A DNA stretch of 64,000 nt, taken from NCBI GenBank assembly GCA_050955045.1, contig JBPBQV010000035.1, forward strand, positions 24,886 through 88,885, given 5' to 3'. Positions 54,701 through 62,626 of this stretch are shown in pieces. This DNA comes from Mucilaginibacter_A sp050955045 (GTDB taxonomy: Bacteria > Bacteroidota > Bacteroidia > Sphingobacteriales > Sphingobacteriaceae). The notes beneath the pieces are model-generated. The model had not been told where the DNA came from, did not search any database, and was given only the letters and a program-made list of their open reading frames with translations. The first letter of the stretch is position 1. Each line of letters starts with the position of its first letter. The position numbers were made by a program, and so were the translations under genes.

Positions 54701-55044
54701 ACCCATTGTTAAAACTTTTTGGTTTAACGCGAGACGATTTGCAGAACGGTAACGAAGCCCTGTTTGCCAAAGCGGTGCGGAGTGTTGCAGCACGCATTCC
54801 AACTTATGTAACGATTAAAGATGTAAAATACCGTTGGGGACACGGTCAGGAAGATATTTATCCTGTTGCCCAAATTGAAAAACTGTGGACGGACATGACG
54901 GCTTTAACCGATTTAAAATGCGGTTATCTGGTGGTGCCGAGAACACGCGGCCAGCAAATGAAAGACCCGGCGCAACTCGATGCCTGGGTTACGGATGGCA
55001 GCAAAGATCATGTAGAATCGTTGTGTGTGTTTGATCAACAGTAA
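51706..55044 (+). CDS. GHMP-kinase-like / UDP-sugar pyrophosphorylase fusion
   Basis: This 1112-residue cytoplasmic protein has two parts. The first about 660 residues include segments like GHMP sugar kinases of the fucokinase group: PKGSRFAVSTNLLGS (about 320-335) in place of the usual GLGTSS loop, GGGWQDSGGVWPGIKS (about 367-382), and GGMSGGGMGMF. The last about 400 residues are a UDPGP-type nucleotidylyltransferase with SLAAGIGSRW (about 742-751) and a later Lys. Bacterial Fkp has kinase and pyrophosphorylase in the reverse order. The degenerate phosphate loop makes kinase activity uncertain. A hairpin terminator follows at 55088. Function is inferred from domains only. Confidence 0.72.
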   Translation: MNVFIETITSTDISKRNHSFFEISRKFSAKELLQSLRELDEFRKTTPSLYDKVRAIQFLYAGFRFILAESKEIPQTGKIPYAGFEDLLARRFEQSIVVFLAELDKNGPNATLLSALAESYHQLSFQTLANQVRKSVRSSKGNQWMFRVGHQEEHPIRIHSALLQRSNNSLFYPVLHENTSVRMDLTHSGWSDIFFLGMDYPEGARVVNLSIDLGVFGRDKDINPPLHTYFRVIPEPVLRLTSIDLNVTKDVTELSDLFNFGNDYLSLIKAGVIASGLIPPSFEGTNQSLPEILSRIVAPGMGVELVTRVNDIPKGSRFAVSTNLLGSIISLLMRATNQTKKLEGGLEETERRLVASRAILGEWIGGSGGGWQDSGGVWPGIKSIQGTFAYEGDPEFGISRGTLLPRHKVLQGEEAHPEAAERIMKSLVLMHGGMASNVGPILEMVSEKYLLRGEKEWNARQQTNQIYDNILQAIKTGDIKSLAASTAANWEGPIKTIIPWASTFFTEQIIAKAKKQFGEDYYGFLMLGGMSGGGMGMFVNPEKYEDYKLKVLEILHETKKELSSSLPFAMEPVVYNWSINNRGSWSNLLQGNEALMPEQYYGIHVSGLVKQDPASVSYVRRAEIDFFTTYCEKNNLAYPLLRTIISNLFKVSDPSSQGNRNVENEKADFIKKENGFDFIQHEEIREEMQKGLIGLSRNRLPAETLIEDVQPNDVINLENIAVKEAGEEAIRAGKVAVMSLAAGIGSRWTKGAGVIKAINPFVELDGSHRSFLEIHLAKTRKVAEKYQTSIPHIVATSYLTHKPIEQQLDLTQNFGNKGSVYLSPGRSIGQRFVPMARDLIFLWEETPQETLDENKQKVRDAVRQTMIGWAKSKGEGADYTDNIAAQRFSPLGHWYEVSNLLRNGTLAKMLIDQPQLETLMLHNVDTLGANVAPDALAAHLASGNALTFELIPRRIEDRGGGLARVNGSLRLLEGLAQPREEDELNLSYYNSNTTWIQIDPLLKLFGLTRDDLQNGNEALFAKAVRSVAARIPTYVTIKDVKYRWGHGQEDIYPVAQIEKLWTDMTALTDLKCGYLVVPRTRGQQMKDPAQLDAWVTDGSKDHVESLCVFDQQ

Positions 55045-55087
55045 TATTTGTCATTAAAACAGATGCTGTTTTTATCGGTATAAAATT

Positions 55088-55115
55088 AAGGTGGATTTAT
55101 AGTCCACCTTTTTTG
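55088..55115 (+). terminator. intrinsic terminator after the kinase-pyrophosphorylase fusion
   Basis: AAGGTGGA (55088-55095) pairs with TCCACCTT (55103-55110) around a seven-base loop and is followed by a T-run. It lies 43 bp past the stop. Confidence 0.85.
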
Positions 55116-55183
55116 TTTTTAGTCAGTTATTGATGCTTCTTTTATCGACTAAAAATTAATAGCTGCGTGCTAAGTCTGCATCT

Positions 55184-55210
55184 TGTCATGCTGAGCTTGT
55201 CGAAGCATCT
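55184..55210. repeat. REP-like word (TGTCATGCTGAGCTTGTCGAAGCATCT type)
   Basis: The segment starts TGTCATGCTGAGCTTGTC and ends GAAGCATCT, with a small GCTT-GTCG-AAGC hairpin inside. Very similar words recur between genes in many bacterial genomes, including Bacteroidota. Only one copy is in this window. Confidence 0.5.
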
Positions 55211-55296
55211 TCATTGAGTTTTTTCTTTGTGCGTTTTTCTTGCTTGAACGAAAATACGAGAAGAAGGCTGAAAGCCCGATCAAATAGTTTATGTGC

Positions 55297-55325
55297 TAAA
55301 AGAAGAATTGCAATTGCTTCTTTTA
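55297..55325. repeat. hairpin of two degenerate 12-mers
   Basis: TAAAAGAAG (55297-55305) and CTTCTTTTA (55317-55325) flank AATTGCAATTG, so the two half-words form a near-perfect stem missing one base. It sits downstream of the minus-strand GLPGLI gene and may end its transcript. Confidence 0.65.
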
Positions 55326-55362
55326 AATAATCAATCTTAATATTTCTTTTATCATCTAAAAA

Positions 55363-56133
55363 TCACAACAGTAAAGCTTTAAATGATTCTTTGGCATAAT
55401 CGCCCCAATCCTTCAAAGCGGCTTGCAAAGTAGTACGCAACTGTTTGTTATTTACCGGTTTACCTTTAGTTGGCGGATTAAAATTTTTGGAATCTACCGT
55501 TACTTCATTTACTTTGGTGGCAAACCAAGTGATGTTTTCGTGTGGCAGCGCAACGCCCAAAATCATACCGGGTAAGCCGGCAAAAGATTCTGGTCCGCCG
55601 GAAACCGCAATTTCATCAGTATAAAAAGCAACCACATAAATCGAATCCAGCACAATAGCATTGGCACGGCGGCAGGTATAACCGGCAATATCGCGGGTTT
55701 CGTCTGTAACTTTCCAGTTAATTTTGCGGATACTGTCTTTCACTAAAAACGTTTCTTCAAACACTTTTTTCTGATCGATAAAAGTTCCTGTTCCTAAATC
55801 CGTCCGAATGATATTGTTCTGTGTACTTTGCGCACCACTAAAAAATCCACCTTGCGTTCCGTCTTCTGCATCGGGTTTAAACATAGTTTTATCGTTAGAA
55901 AAATACAATGTGCTTTTTAGCTTTTTAAACTGCGGCTGCGTTTTTTTATACTGATCAAAAGCCTGTTGCATGTAGCTTTCGTTGTTTTTGTTGATCTGCT
56001 TTTTAATCATCGCAAACATGTTAATGGTTTTCTCAAACTCGATAGAACCAACTGTTGTAAAATGTGTGTTTTGCGCTTGTGTTTGGCTGTAAATGAACAG
56101 GCAAACTATTATCAGGAGATTTTTTTTCATCAT
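55363..56133 (-). CDS. GLPGLI family secreted protein
   Basis: This protein of about 256 residues has a signal peptide (about 1-21) and the name-giving motif GLPGMILGVALPHENITWFATKV. The motif DIAGYTCRRANA, with its conserved cysteine, lies slightly upstream. The family is confined mostly to Bacteroidota, is exported, and has no established function; genes usually follow an outer-membrane TonB-type barrel, as here. I use the ATG at 56133, one base after the upstream stop codon, because the longer frame to 56181 overlaps the barrel gene and masks the signal peptide. Confidence 0.88.
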   Translation of the reverse strand: MMKKNLLIIVCLFIYSQTQAQNTHFTTVGSIEFEKTINMFAMIKKQINKNNESYMQQAFDQYKKTQPQFKKLKSTLYFSNDKTMFKPDAEDGTQGGFFSGAQSTQNNIIRTDLGTGTFIDQKKVFEETFLVKDSIRKINWKVTDETRDIAGYTCRRANAIVLDSIYVVAFYTDEIAVSGGPESFAGLPGMILGVALPHENITWFATKVNEVTVDSKNFNPPTKGKPVNNKQLRTTLQAALKDWGDYAKESFKALLL

Positions 56134-56134
56134 T

Positions 56135-58930
56135 TTATTTTTTAGGGGCTGCACCGCCCATTTTGTTAAAATCATAAACAATTGAGAACATAAAATACCG
56201 GCGAATTGTGGTGTAAGTGCTTTGTGTTAAAAATGTACTGGTTGCGCTGCGGCTGAAACCAATATTCTGGTTGAGCAGATCATTAACAGAAGCAACAAGC
56301 TTAAAACTTTCATCCTTAAAAAAGGCTTTACTCACACTTGCATTGATAATTGTCCGTTGGAAATCCTGATTAAAAGAAACTGTTTTACCCTGATATTCAT
56401 AGTTTCCATCTGTACTAACCTGAAATTTCTTTGGCAGGTAAATATCTAAACCTCCCCTGACAGTAAAACCTGTTGCATTATTGTTGACTGACGTTAGCAG
56501 TGATGACTGGCTCCTGGTAAAAGTTGGACCTCCTATAACATAGACATCATACTTTTTTTCTTTATATTTAGAAAGCCTAGCAGAAACACCATACGTGTAA
56601 GATTGCGTTTTATTTAATGCACCGTTAGTAATACTATAATAAGTGTTACCGTTTGCGTTAATGTTCAAACCACCATTTAGGTTTAAAAATTTAATTTTTT
56701 GGTTGTAACCTCCATACATATAAAAGTTAGCTGTTTGTTTTCCGCGGAGGTTGGTAAATTGATAAATGCTTTTTCCTGCAGAATCCGTCATGGTATTACT
56801 AATAATTGGATTAGAAGTTATTGAATATGATCCGTTTATATAAATAGATTGTCCGCTCAAAACTTTATATGAATTGTAATAAGAACTGAACCGGTTGGTG
56901 AAGGATGGCCTTAAATTCGGATTACCGATGGTGATGTTTAGCGGATCGGTGTTTACGCGTATCGGCTGAATTTGATCTATGTTTGGCTGTGTGTTGTTAC
57001 CATTATAATCAACGCTTATAGAACGTTGTGAGGAAAACCGATACTGGTACCTAGCCTGCGGATTATAATTTATGAAATTTCTTTTAAGTTCATTATTGGT
57101 ATATAGATCAGTCTGGTCAAATTTTACATCAGCTATTTTCGTCCCGAAATTAAAAGTGGTTTTATTTTTTTTATAATTAAAAACAGCACCAGCCTGATTG
57201 CTAATCTGGTTCAGTTTGTAATTGCTGCTCAAAGTATTATCTACCTGATCATATTCTCCCGGTAAAGATTGGTTGTAAGATAAACGGTTGATGCTACTGT
57301 TGTTTAGAATAAACCGGTAGTTGCCAGTTAGCGTAATCGTTTTGGTAAGCGGCTCCGAAAATGTAAAGTTTGAATTGAATACACTGCTTTTAATATCGTT
57401 GGTTTTATACTGATTAACACGCTGCATACTATCCAATCTTCCCAAATTATCGTAATAACTAATCTCGGTGTTTAAATAACCTTTAGTATTATTTTGATTT
57501 AATGCCTCGGTAAAATTTGCCGTAAACGTGCGGCCTTTTTTCTTAAATTTTTTGGTGTAAAAGATGCTGGCGTTTAAAATCTTTTCATCGCCGTCGTTTG
57601 TTAATATCCGGTTGCTTCGGTTCAGCAAAGTATCGTTGCCGCGCAAGCTGGTTGCTAAATAGTTATTTCGCGTTTTATTGCTTTTAACAGTGCCATCAAT
57701 CGTGATTTTTAAGGTAGAAGTTGTGTCTAGCTTAACCGTGTATGCTGCATCCAGTTTTTGTCTGAAAATCGAATTGTTAAAATCCTGGGTAGTATTGCTT
57801 TTAATTAAACCGGTTGGCAGCGTGTTCTGGCTTAACATATCTCGGTTACCTTTTACATTTAAAAAACCAGTTTTATAATTGGTGTTGATGCTTTCTTTAT
57901 CACCATTCCATTTATTATCAAAATGCAAACCGCCGGTTCGGGCAGTTGGGATGCCTTGGCCGTTATATCTACCGTCAAAAGAATCCAGATCATCGCCGCC
58001 GCTATAATAAATGCTGATGCTGCCATCATCTCCAACTTCGGTGTTAGCGTTAGATGCGCCATATTTATTACTGTCTTCCCAGCCTAAACCGGTTTTACCG
58101 GTATTAGCCAGCGTTCCATAAGCCGAAAACTTCTTTTTGCCCATAAACTTATTGAACAAAACCTGTTCCTGGTAAAACTGATTAGTGCCCGCACCAACAT
58201 CTACTTTACCAAAATAGCCGTTCTTTTTATCTTCCTTTAGTTTGATGTTGATGGTTTTCGTTTTCTTGCCATCGTCCACTCCGGTAAATGCTGCCTGATC
58301 GCTGGCTTTATCGTAAAGCTGTACTTTATCAACCATATCACTGCGGATGTTTTTGGTAACCAGCGTTGGGTCATCACCAAAAAACTCTTCTCCATCTACC
58401 AACACTTTGTTTACAGTTTGGCCCTGAGCAGTAATTTTACCGTCTTTATCTACTTGTATGCCAGGAAGTTGTTTTAATAAATCTTCCACTTTGGCATTGG
58501 GCTGAACCACGAAACTGGAAGCATTGAATTCGGTTGTATCACCTTTTATTTTGATGGCCGCTTTGGTGCCTTTAATAATTACGCCAGCCAGTAAACGAGC
58601 TTTCAGCAGCATAGAAAGCCGCTTAAAATCATGTTCTTTGTTGATCGAATCCAACGTGAAATTCTCCACGTAATCCGCATAATTCGGGTAAGAAACCAGT
58701 AAAATAAATTTACCTTTTGGTAATCCGTTAATGCTGAATGTTCCGTCTTCGGCAGCTCGCGTAAACTTTCGGAGTGTAGAATCTTTGGCATTTAAAACCA
58801 CCACGCTGGTGTTTTTAAGTTTTACATTAGCAATCGTATCGGCAACGCTGCCTTTGATACGATAACTATTCTGTGCGATTAAAAATTGTGTTGCAAAACA
58901 ACAAATTAAAGTAAAAATGATGCCCTTCAT
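56135..58930 (-). CDS. TonB-type outer-membrane beta-barrel protein
   Basis: This 931-residue outer-membrane protein has a signal peptide (about 1-20) and a carboxypeptidase-regulatory-like domain (about 21-100; IKGSVADT...GKFILLVSYPNY). A plug-like domain with VEDLLKQLPGIQVDKDGKITAQGQ and VLVDGEEFFGDDP follows, then a large barrel with many Asn/Ser/Tyr-rich strands ending in an aromatic-containing strand (YFMFSIVYDFN). Members of this group (OMP_b-brl_3) resemble TonB-dependent receptors; no TonB box is obvious. Its partner is the GLPGLI gene one base downstream. The ligand is unknown. Confidence 0.9.
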   Translation of the reverse strand: MKGIIFTLICCFATQFLIAQNSYRIKGSVADTIANVKLKNTSVVVLNAKDSTLRKFTRAAEDGTFSINGLPKGKFILLVSYPNYADYVENFTLDSINKEHDFKRLSMLLKARLLAGVIIKGTKAAIKIKGDTTEFNASSFVVQPNAKVEDLLKQLPGIQVDKDGKITAQGQTVNKVLVDGEEFFGDDPTLVTKNIRSDMVDKVQLYDKASDQAAFTGVDDGKKTKTINIKLKEDKKNGYFGKVDVGAGTNQFYQEQVLFNKFMGKKKFSAYGTLANTGKTGLGWEDSNKYGASNANTEVGDDGSISIYYSGGDDLDSFDGRYNGQGIPTARTGGLHFDNKWNGDKESINTNYKTGFLNVKGNRDMLSQNTLPTGLIKSNTTQDFNNSIFRQKLDAAYTVKLDTTSTLKITIDGTVKSNKTRNNYLATSLRGNDTLLNRSNRILTNDGDEKILNASIFYTKKFKKKGRTFTANFTEALNQNNTKGYLNTEISYYDNLGRLDSMQRVNQYKTNDIKSSVFNSNFTFSEPLTKTITLTGNYRFILNNSSINRLSYNQSLPGEYDQVDNTLSSNYKLNQISNQAGAVFNYKKNKTTFNFGTKIADVKFDQTDLYTNNELKRNFINYNPQARYQYRFSSQRSISVDYNGNNTQPNIDQIQPIRVNTDPLNITIGNPNLRPSFTNRFSSYYNSYKVLSGQSIYINGSYSITSNPIISNTMTDSAGKSIYQFTNLRGKQTANFYMYGGYNQKIKFLNLNGGLNINANGNTYYSITNGALNKTQSYTYGVSARLSKYKEKKYDVYVIGGPTFTRSQSSLLTSVNNNATGFTVRGGLDIYLPKKFQVSTDGNYEYQGKTVSFNQDFQRTIINASVSKAFFKDESFKLVASVNDLLNQNIGFSRSATSTFLTQSTYTTIRRYFMFSIVYDFNKMGGAAPKK

Positions 58931-59058
58931 ACGCAGGTGGTTATGGGCTTCAAGATATAACTAAATTTTTAATTATATTTTATTTAAAAGCAAAAAAATA
59001 AATTTTTAACAATTATTAACAATTTTGAGTTTGAGTGAACTGTTTGATTTGCAACTCA

Positions 59059-59088
59059 ATACTGTTTTTATGCCGATAAAAACAGTAT
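59059..59088. terminator. perfect 13-bp hairpin of two ACAGT 12-mers
   Basis: ATACTGTTTTTAT (59059-59071) and ATAAAAACAGTAT (59076-59088) are exact reverse complements with a four-base loop (GCCG). The right arm touches the stop codon of the minus-strand lipoprotein gene, so it probably terminates that transcript. Exact words: 59059-59070 and 59077-59088. Confidence 0.85.
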
Positions 59089-60041
59089 CAACTTTTGCTG
59101 CCTTTAACTTCCAGCAAAATCAAACTGTCATGCGGAATGCCTAAAGTTTTGCCGGGCGTGATATTTAGATAATGCAACAGATAACCTTCCATAATGGCTT
59201 TCATTATTTTGATGGTATGTTCCCGTTCATCAGGCAACATCATCTCCATAGGTTCTATAAAGTGCATTTGTCCTTTTGCATCTATTTTAACCGCAAAAGC
59301 GTGCGAAAAATCTGCGTAGGCTTTGCGGATGGTTACTTCATACTCCGGATAAAACAAGGTTTCCGGAATGTAGTAATTATTTAAAATTCCAGCTTTTTTC
59401 TTAGCATCTGTAATGCTAACGGTTGGGCTATTGCTTTTTAAAAGAACAGGTTGTTGTGCGGCAAAAACTTTTTTGGAATCTTGAGCAGATGCTGCCGCCA
59501 AAGCCAGAATATAAGCGGTATCTTTTTTTGTAGTTCCTTGCAATGTTGCTGCTTTTTGGTGCAGTTTGTTTTTGAGGTAATCTTCTGCATAAAAAGTAAC
59601 GTAAACGTTAGAGTTTTTCCAGCTGATTACTTTGTTTTTAACGGATAATACCTGAAAAAATAAACTGTCTTTACTGATTTTTCTGGCTCTAAACCAGGCA
59701 CCGCCCATGCTAAATAGCGAATCATGATCCAGCGTTACCGGCATATCGTAATACCGTTTTTTAATATCGCTATAAAGTTGCACAGTTGTATCGGCCACAA
59801 AGTAAAATTTCCAGGAAGGTTTTAGCTGATAACCTTGTGCATTAAAAGAAACGCCATTATCAAAACGACGATAAACTTCTGTATAATGAATGTTTAAAAC
59901 GGACTTGAAAGATGTTTTTGTCCGCGCGATTAGCTGTTCGTTTGTTTCTTGTTTGGGTATTGATGATTGATTTTCATTCGATTTTTGCTGACAAGAAAAG
60001 CAACCGATGGAAAGTAAAATCAAAAAAAGAAAATTCCTCAT
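59088..60041 (-). CDS. hypothetical lipoprotein
   Basis: The 317-residue product has a lipobox-type leader (LLSIGC, lipid-modified Cys14 likely) followed by a Ser/Asn/Gln-rich linker. The rest is a soluble domain without transmembrane segments. I do not recognise a family. Landmarks include GGAWFRARKISKDS (about 111-124) and a C-terminal MMLPDEREHTIKIMKAIMEGYLLHYLN segment. It lies in a row of minus-strand envelope genes (ABC ATPase, TolC, this gene, TonB-type barrel) but is separated from its neighbours by more than 130 bp on each side. Confidence 0.7.
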   Translation of the reverse strand: MRNFLFLILLSIGCFSCQQKSNENQSSIPKQETNEQLIARTKTSFKSVLNIHYTEVYRRFDNGVSFNAQGYQLKPSWKFYFVADTTVQLYSDIKKRYYDMPVTLDHDSLFSMGGAWFRARKISKDSLFFQVLSVKNKVISWKNSNVYVTFYAEDYLKNKLHQKAATLQGTTKKDTAYILALAAASAQDSKKVFAAQQPVLLKSNSPTVSITDAKKKAGILNNYYIPETLFYPEYEVTIRKAYADFSHAFAVKIDAKGQMHFIEPMEMMLPDEREHTIKIMKAIMEGYLLHYLNITPGKTLGIPHDSLILLEVKGSKS

Positions 60042-60176
60042 ATAAAAACAGCTATGATAACGGCTGTTAAAGTAATAGATTTAGCTTAAAGTTTACAAGT
60101 TCTTTTCTTTTTTTTAAAGATTGACCGGAAATCGGTCAACATCAATTAATACAGTTTTTACCTCCATAAAACAGCA

Positions 60177-61616
60177 TCACCAGGTCAGTTTCCCCTGATA
60201 ATAATCCAAAATTTTTCGTCGTAAAATATAGTCATAACGTGCAGAAATCAGATTAATATTGGCTGCGTCAAGCTTGTTTTTAGCAACGGTATAATCTACA
60301 GAATTGCCTACGCCGGCATTAAATTTTACTTCTGTTGCTTTAAAGGATTCTGCATAAGCACTTACCTGATTTTGCAGCGTACGGTAACGGTTAAAAGAAG
60401 CCGTATTGTTAAAAAATGCCTGTTCTACTGATTGTTTTAGTTGGATGCGCGTAGTTTGCGCTACCAGTTCTGCATTTTTTAAATCGATTTTAGCTAAAGC
60501 AATACGGTTTCGGGCAACCCAATTGGTAAAAATCGGGATTTGTAAACCTAAAGTTACCGCAGAATTATAGTTGTTTTTAAACTGATCTCGATAGCTGATT
60601 TTATCCGTCCGGTAATCACTCTGATTCGTCATCACGTAAGATTTGCTGCCGTTTTGCAGGTTTACGTAATCGTTAGTTGCCACTCTGGCGCTATCTAAAA
60701 AAGTACTTTTACTGGCCGCGCTGGAGTAATTGGTGAACAAATAAGCGTTGAGCGAAAGCGTAGGATACAGGTAACTCCGCGCAGCACTTACTCCTTTTAT
60801 GGCACTTTTTTTACGGTAATCAGTCGCTTTTACCAGCGAAAGTTGCTCTAACGCGGCTTCATAAATTAAATCTGGATTGCCGTTGTAAGTAGAAGTTAAC
60901 TGCTCGGCATTTAGTGGCGCGTAAGTTGCATTTTTTTGATAGGGCACATTCATGTATTGCGCCAGCGTAACTTTTGCAGCTTCCAGATTATTTTGATTGT
61001 TGATGATGGAAAGACTGTCGTTACTTAATTGTCCGCGTAAATCTGCCAGCTGATAAGGCGCAATAGCACCGTCTTTATTCAATATTTCCGACCGGTGAAC
61101 CTGTTCTTTAGAAACCGAAGCCTGATTTCTAGACTGATTAACCAATTCCTGATTATTTAAAATTTGCAGGTAAGCCAAAATTACGTTTAGGGTTAAATTG
61201 TCTTTTTGCTGTTGCAGTTCCAGTTTACTCGCCTGGAAAGCCAGCAGATTTTGCTTAATCGTGTTCCACAATAAAAATCCGTTAAACAAAGTAATACTGC
61301 CGCCAACATTGTAATTGGTGTAATTAATTTGCTGGTTTAAATAAGCATTTGTAAACGGATCAATGCTGCGGCCCTGGTTTAAACCTTGCTGCACGTTTCC
61401 GGTTATGCTGGGCAGCAAATTGGTTTTAGCCTGATTGTAGCTGATGCCAGAACGTTGCGCAGCCAGTTCGCTTTGTTTTACGTTGAGGTTATTGTTGATG
61501 GCTGTTTCCACACATGTTTGAAGTGTTAAAGCCGGGTTACGAAATGTGCTGTCCTGCGCAACAACTTTTGTGGCATAAAAGAAGCATAGGAGCAAGCAGG
61601 GAAAAAGAAATTTCAT
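60177..61616 (-). CDS. TolC family outer-membrane efflux protein
   Basis: This protein of about 479 residues has a signal peptide (about 1-20) and two long coiled-coil helical repeats typical of TolC (LTLQTCVETAINNNLNVKQSE at the start; a second repeat beginning near residue 235). Its trimer forms the outer-membrane channel of tripartite export or type I secretion systems. I use the ATG at 61616 rather than a TTG at 61640, since it gives a normal signal peptide. No HlyD-type adaptor is in the window. One exact 12-mer (61576-61587) lies in the signal-peptide codons. The ABC ATPase gene ends about 110 bp upstream. Confidence 0.9.
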   Translation of the reverse strand: MKFLFPCLLLCFFYATKVVAQDSTFRNPALTLQTCVETAINNNLNVKQSELAAQRSGISYNQAKTNLLPSITGNVQQGLNQGRSIDPFTNAYLNQQINYTNYNVGGSITLFNGFLLWNTIKQNLLAFQASKLELQQQKDNLTLNVILAYLQILNNQELVNQSRNQASVSKEQVHRSEILNKDGAIAPYQLADLRGQLSNDSLSIINNQNNLEAAKVTLAQYMNVPYQKNATYAPLNAEQLTSTYNGNPDLIYEAALEQLSLVKATDYRKKSAIKGVSAARSYLYPTLSLNAYLFTNYSSAASKSTFLDSARVATNDYVNLQNGSKSYVMTNQSDYRTDKISYRDQFKNNYNSAVTLGLQIPIFTNWVARNRIALAKIDLKNAELVAQTTRIQLKQSVEQAFFNNTASFNRYRTLQNQVSAYAESFKATEVKFNAGVGNSVDYTVAKNKLDAANINLISARYDYILRRKILDYYQGKLTW

Positions 61617-61642
61617 GAGTTTTGTATTCGCTGTCGGCAATC

Positions 61643-61706
61643 AGCTTTCAGCAATTGCTATTAAATTTTATTAAAACAGAATTTTTAAAGCTGATTGCTG
61701 AAAGCT
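61643..61706. repeat. 13-bp inverted repeat (AGCTTTCAGCAAT) between ABC and TolC genes
   Basis: AGCTTTCAGCAAT (61643-61655) is exactly mirrored by ATTGCTGAAAGCT (61694-61706), with 38 AT-rich bases between. The arms include extra GCAATCAGC overlap, resembling REP-type palindromes. It is not related to the 12-mer. Confidence 0.6.
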
Positions 61707-61726
61707 AACAACCAAAAGCTAATCTC

Positions 61727-62386
61727 TTATTCAATCCTTCCGTCCAACAAATTAATAATGCGCGAACCATAAGCTGCATTTTTTTCTGAATGCGTTACCT
61801 GCACAATCGTTACGCCTTGCTGGTTCAGGGTTTTAAACAGTTCCATAATTTCTTCGGCTTGTTTGGAGTTAAGGTTTCCGGTTGGTTCATCAGCCAAAAT
61901 TACTTTAGGATTAGCAGCCAAAGCCCGGGCAATTCCTACCAGTTGTTGCTGTCCGCCCGAAAGCTGGTTCGGGAATAAATCTTTTTTGCCTACAATCTGA
62001 AAACGATCTAAAATATCGGCCACCACGGATTTTCGTTCCGAAGATTTCATATCCTGATAAATCAGCGGTGTTTCGATGTTTTCATAAACAGTCAGCTCGT
62101 CAATTAAATGATAAGCCTGAAATACGAAACCAATATGTTGCTTGTATAAGTTAGAACGCTGCTTTTCTTTCAGCTTAAAAACGGATTGATCAAGGAAAAT
62201 ATATTCACCTTCCGATGGTTCATCAATCATTCCTAAAATATGTAAAAGCGTAGATTTTCCGGAACCGGAAGGGCCCATAATCGAAATAAACTCACCTTCG
62301 TTGATGGTAAGGTTAATATCTTTTAATAAAAAAGTACGGTTTCCGCCGGAGGAAATCCATTTGTAAATATGTTTAAGTTCGATCAT
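61727..62386 (-). CDS. ABC transporter ATP-binding protein (LolD/MacB-like)
   Basis: This 219-residue ATPase has Walker A GPSGSGKST (38-46), a Q-loop FVFQAYHLIDELTVYENIETPL (about 92-113), Walker B VILADEPTGNL (about 160-170), and the H-loop QVTHSEKNA. The signature is LSGGQQQLVGIARA, where the usual Arg is replaced by Leu. The family pairs with MacB/FtsX-like permeases in lipoprotein or antibiotic export; no permease is in the window. TolC lies downstream, so a tripartite exporter is likely. ATP hydrolysis may be reduced by the signature change, but this is untested. Confidence 0.85.
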   Translation of the reverse strand: MIELKHIYKWISSGGNRTFLLKDINLTINEGEFISIMGPSGSGKSTLLHILGMIDEPSEGEYIFLDQSVFKLKEKQRSNLYKQHIGFVFQAYHLIDELTVYENIETPLIYQDMKSSERKSVVADILDRFQIVGKKDLFPNQLSGGQQQLVGIARALAANPKVILADEPTGNLNSKQAEEIMELFKTLNQQGVTIVQVTHSEKNAAYGSRIINLLDGRIE

Positions 62387-62626
62387 CTTCTTTTTGTATT
62401 TGCTTTAAAACTATTATTAAAAAGCCTTGTATGTACACAAACAGTATAAAATGCAGTACCAGAAATAATAAAAGCTGATTTACAAGCTGTTATAAAAAGA
62501 AGTAATTTTGTGCTGTTCGGTATTGATACAAGCATTGTTTATTTTTGATACAGATTTTAGGTTGATAAAAGAAGCATCTGGATTTGTAAAACAGCCTGGA
62601 TTAACTAAATTAAAATTTTAAAACTT
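62387..62626. other. divergent spacer with one 12-mer
   Basis: The 240-bp AT-rich spacer separates the ABC gene from a small secreted gene. It holds the exact copy TAAAAGAAGCAT (62566-62577). TAATTTTG (62503-62510) matches the -7 consensus, but no correctly placed -33 TTG is seen, so a promoter is only possible. Confidence 0.4.

Larger units (their letters stand above)
55045..55362. other. 318-bp convergent spacer rich in repeats
   Basis: There is no gene. It contains 12-mers at 55063-55074 (ACAGC) and 55133-55144 (GAAGC), a terminator at 55088-55115, a REP-like word at 55184-55210, and the hairpin at 55297-55325. A degenerate copy (TATTTCTTTTATC) lies near 55340. Confidence 0.7.
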
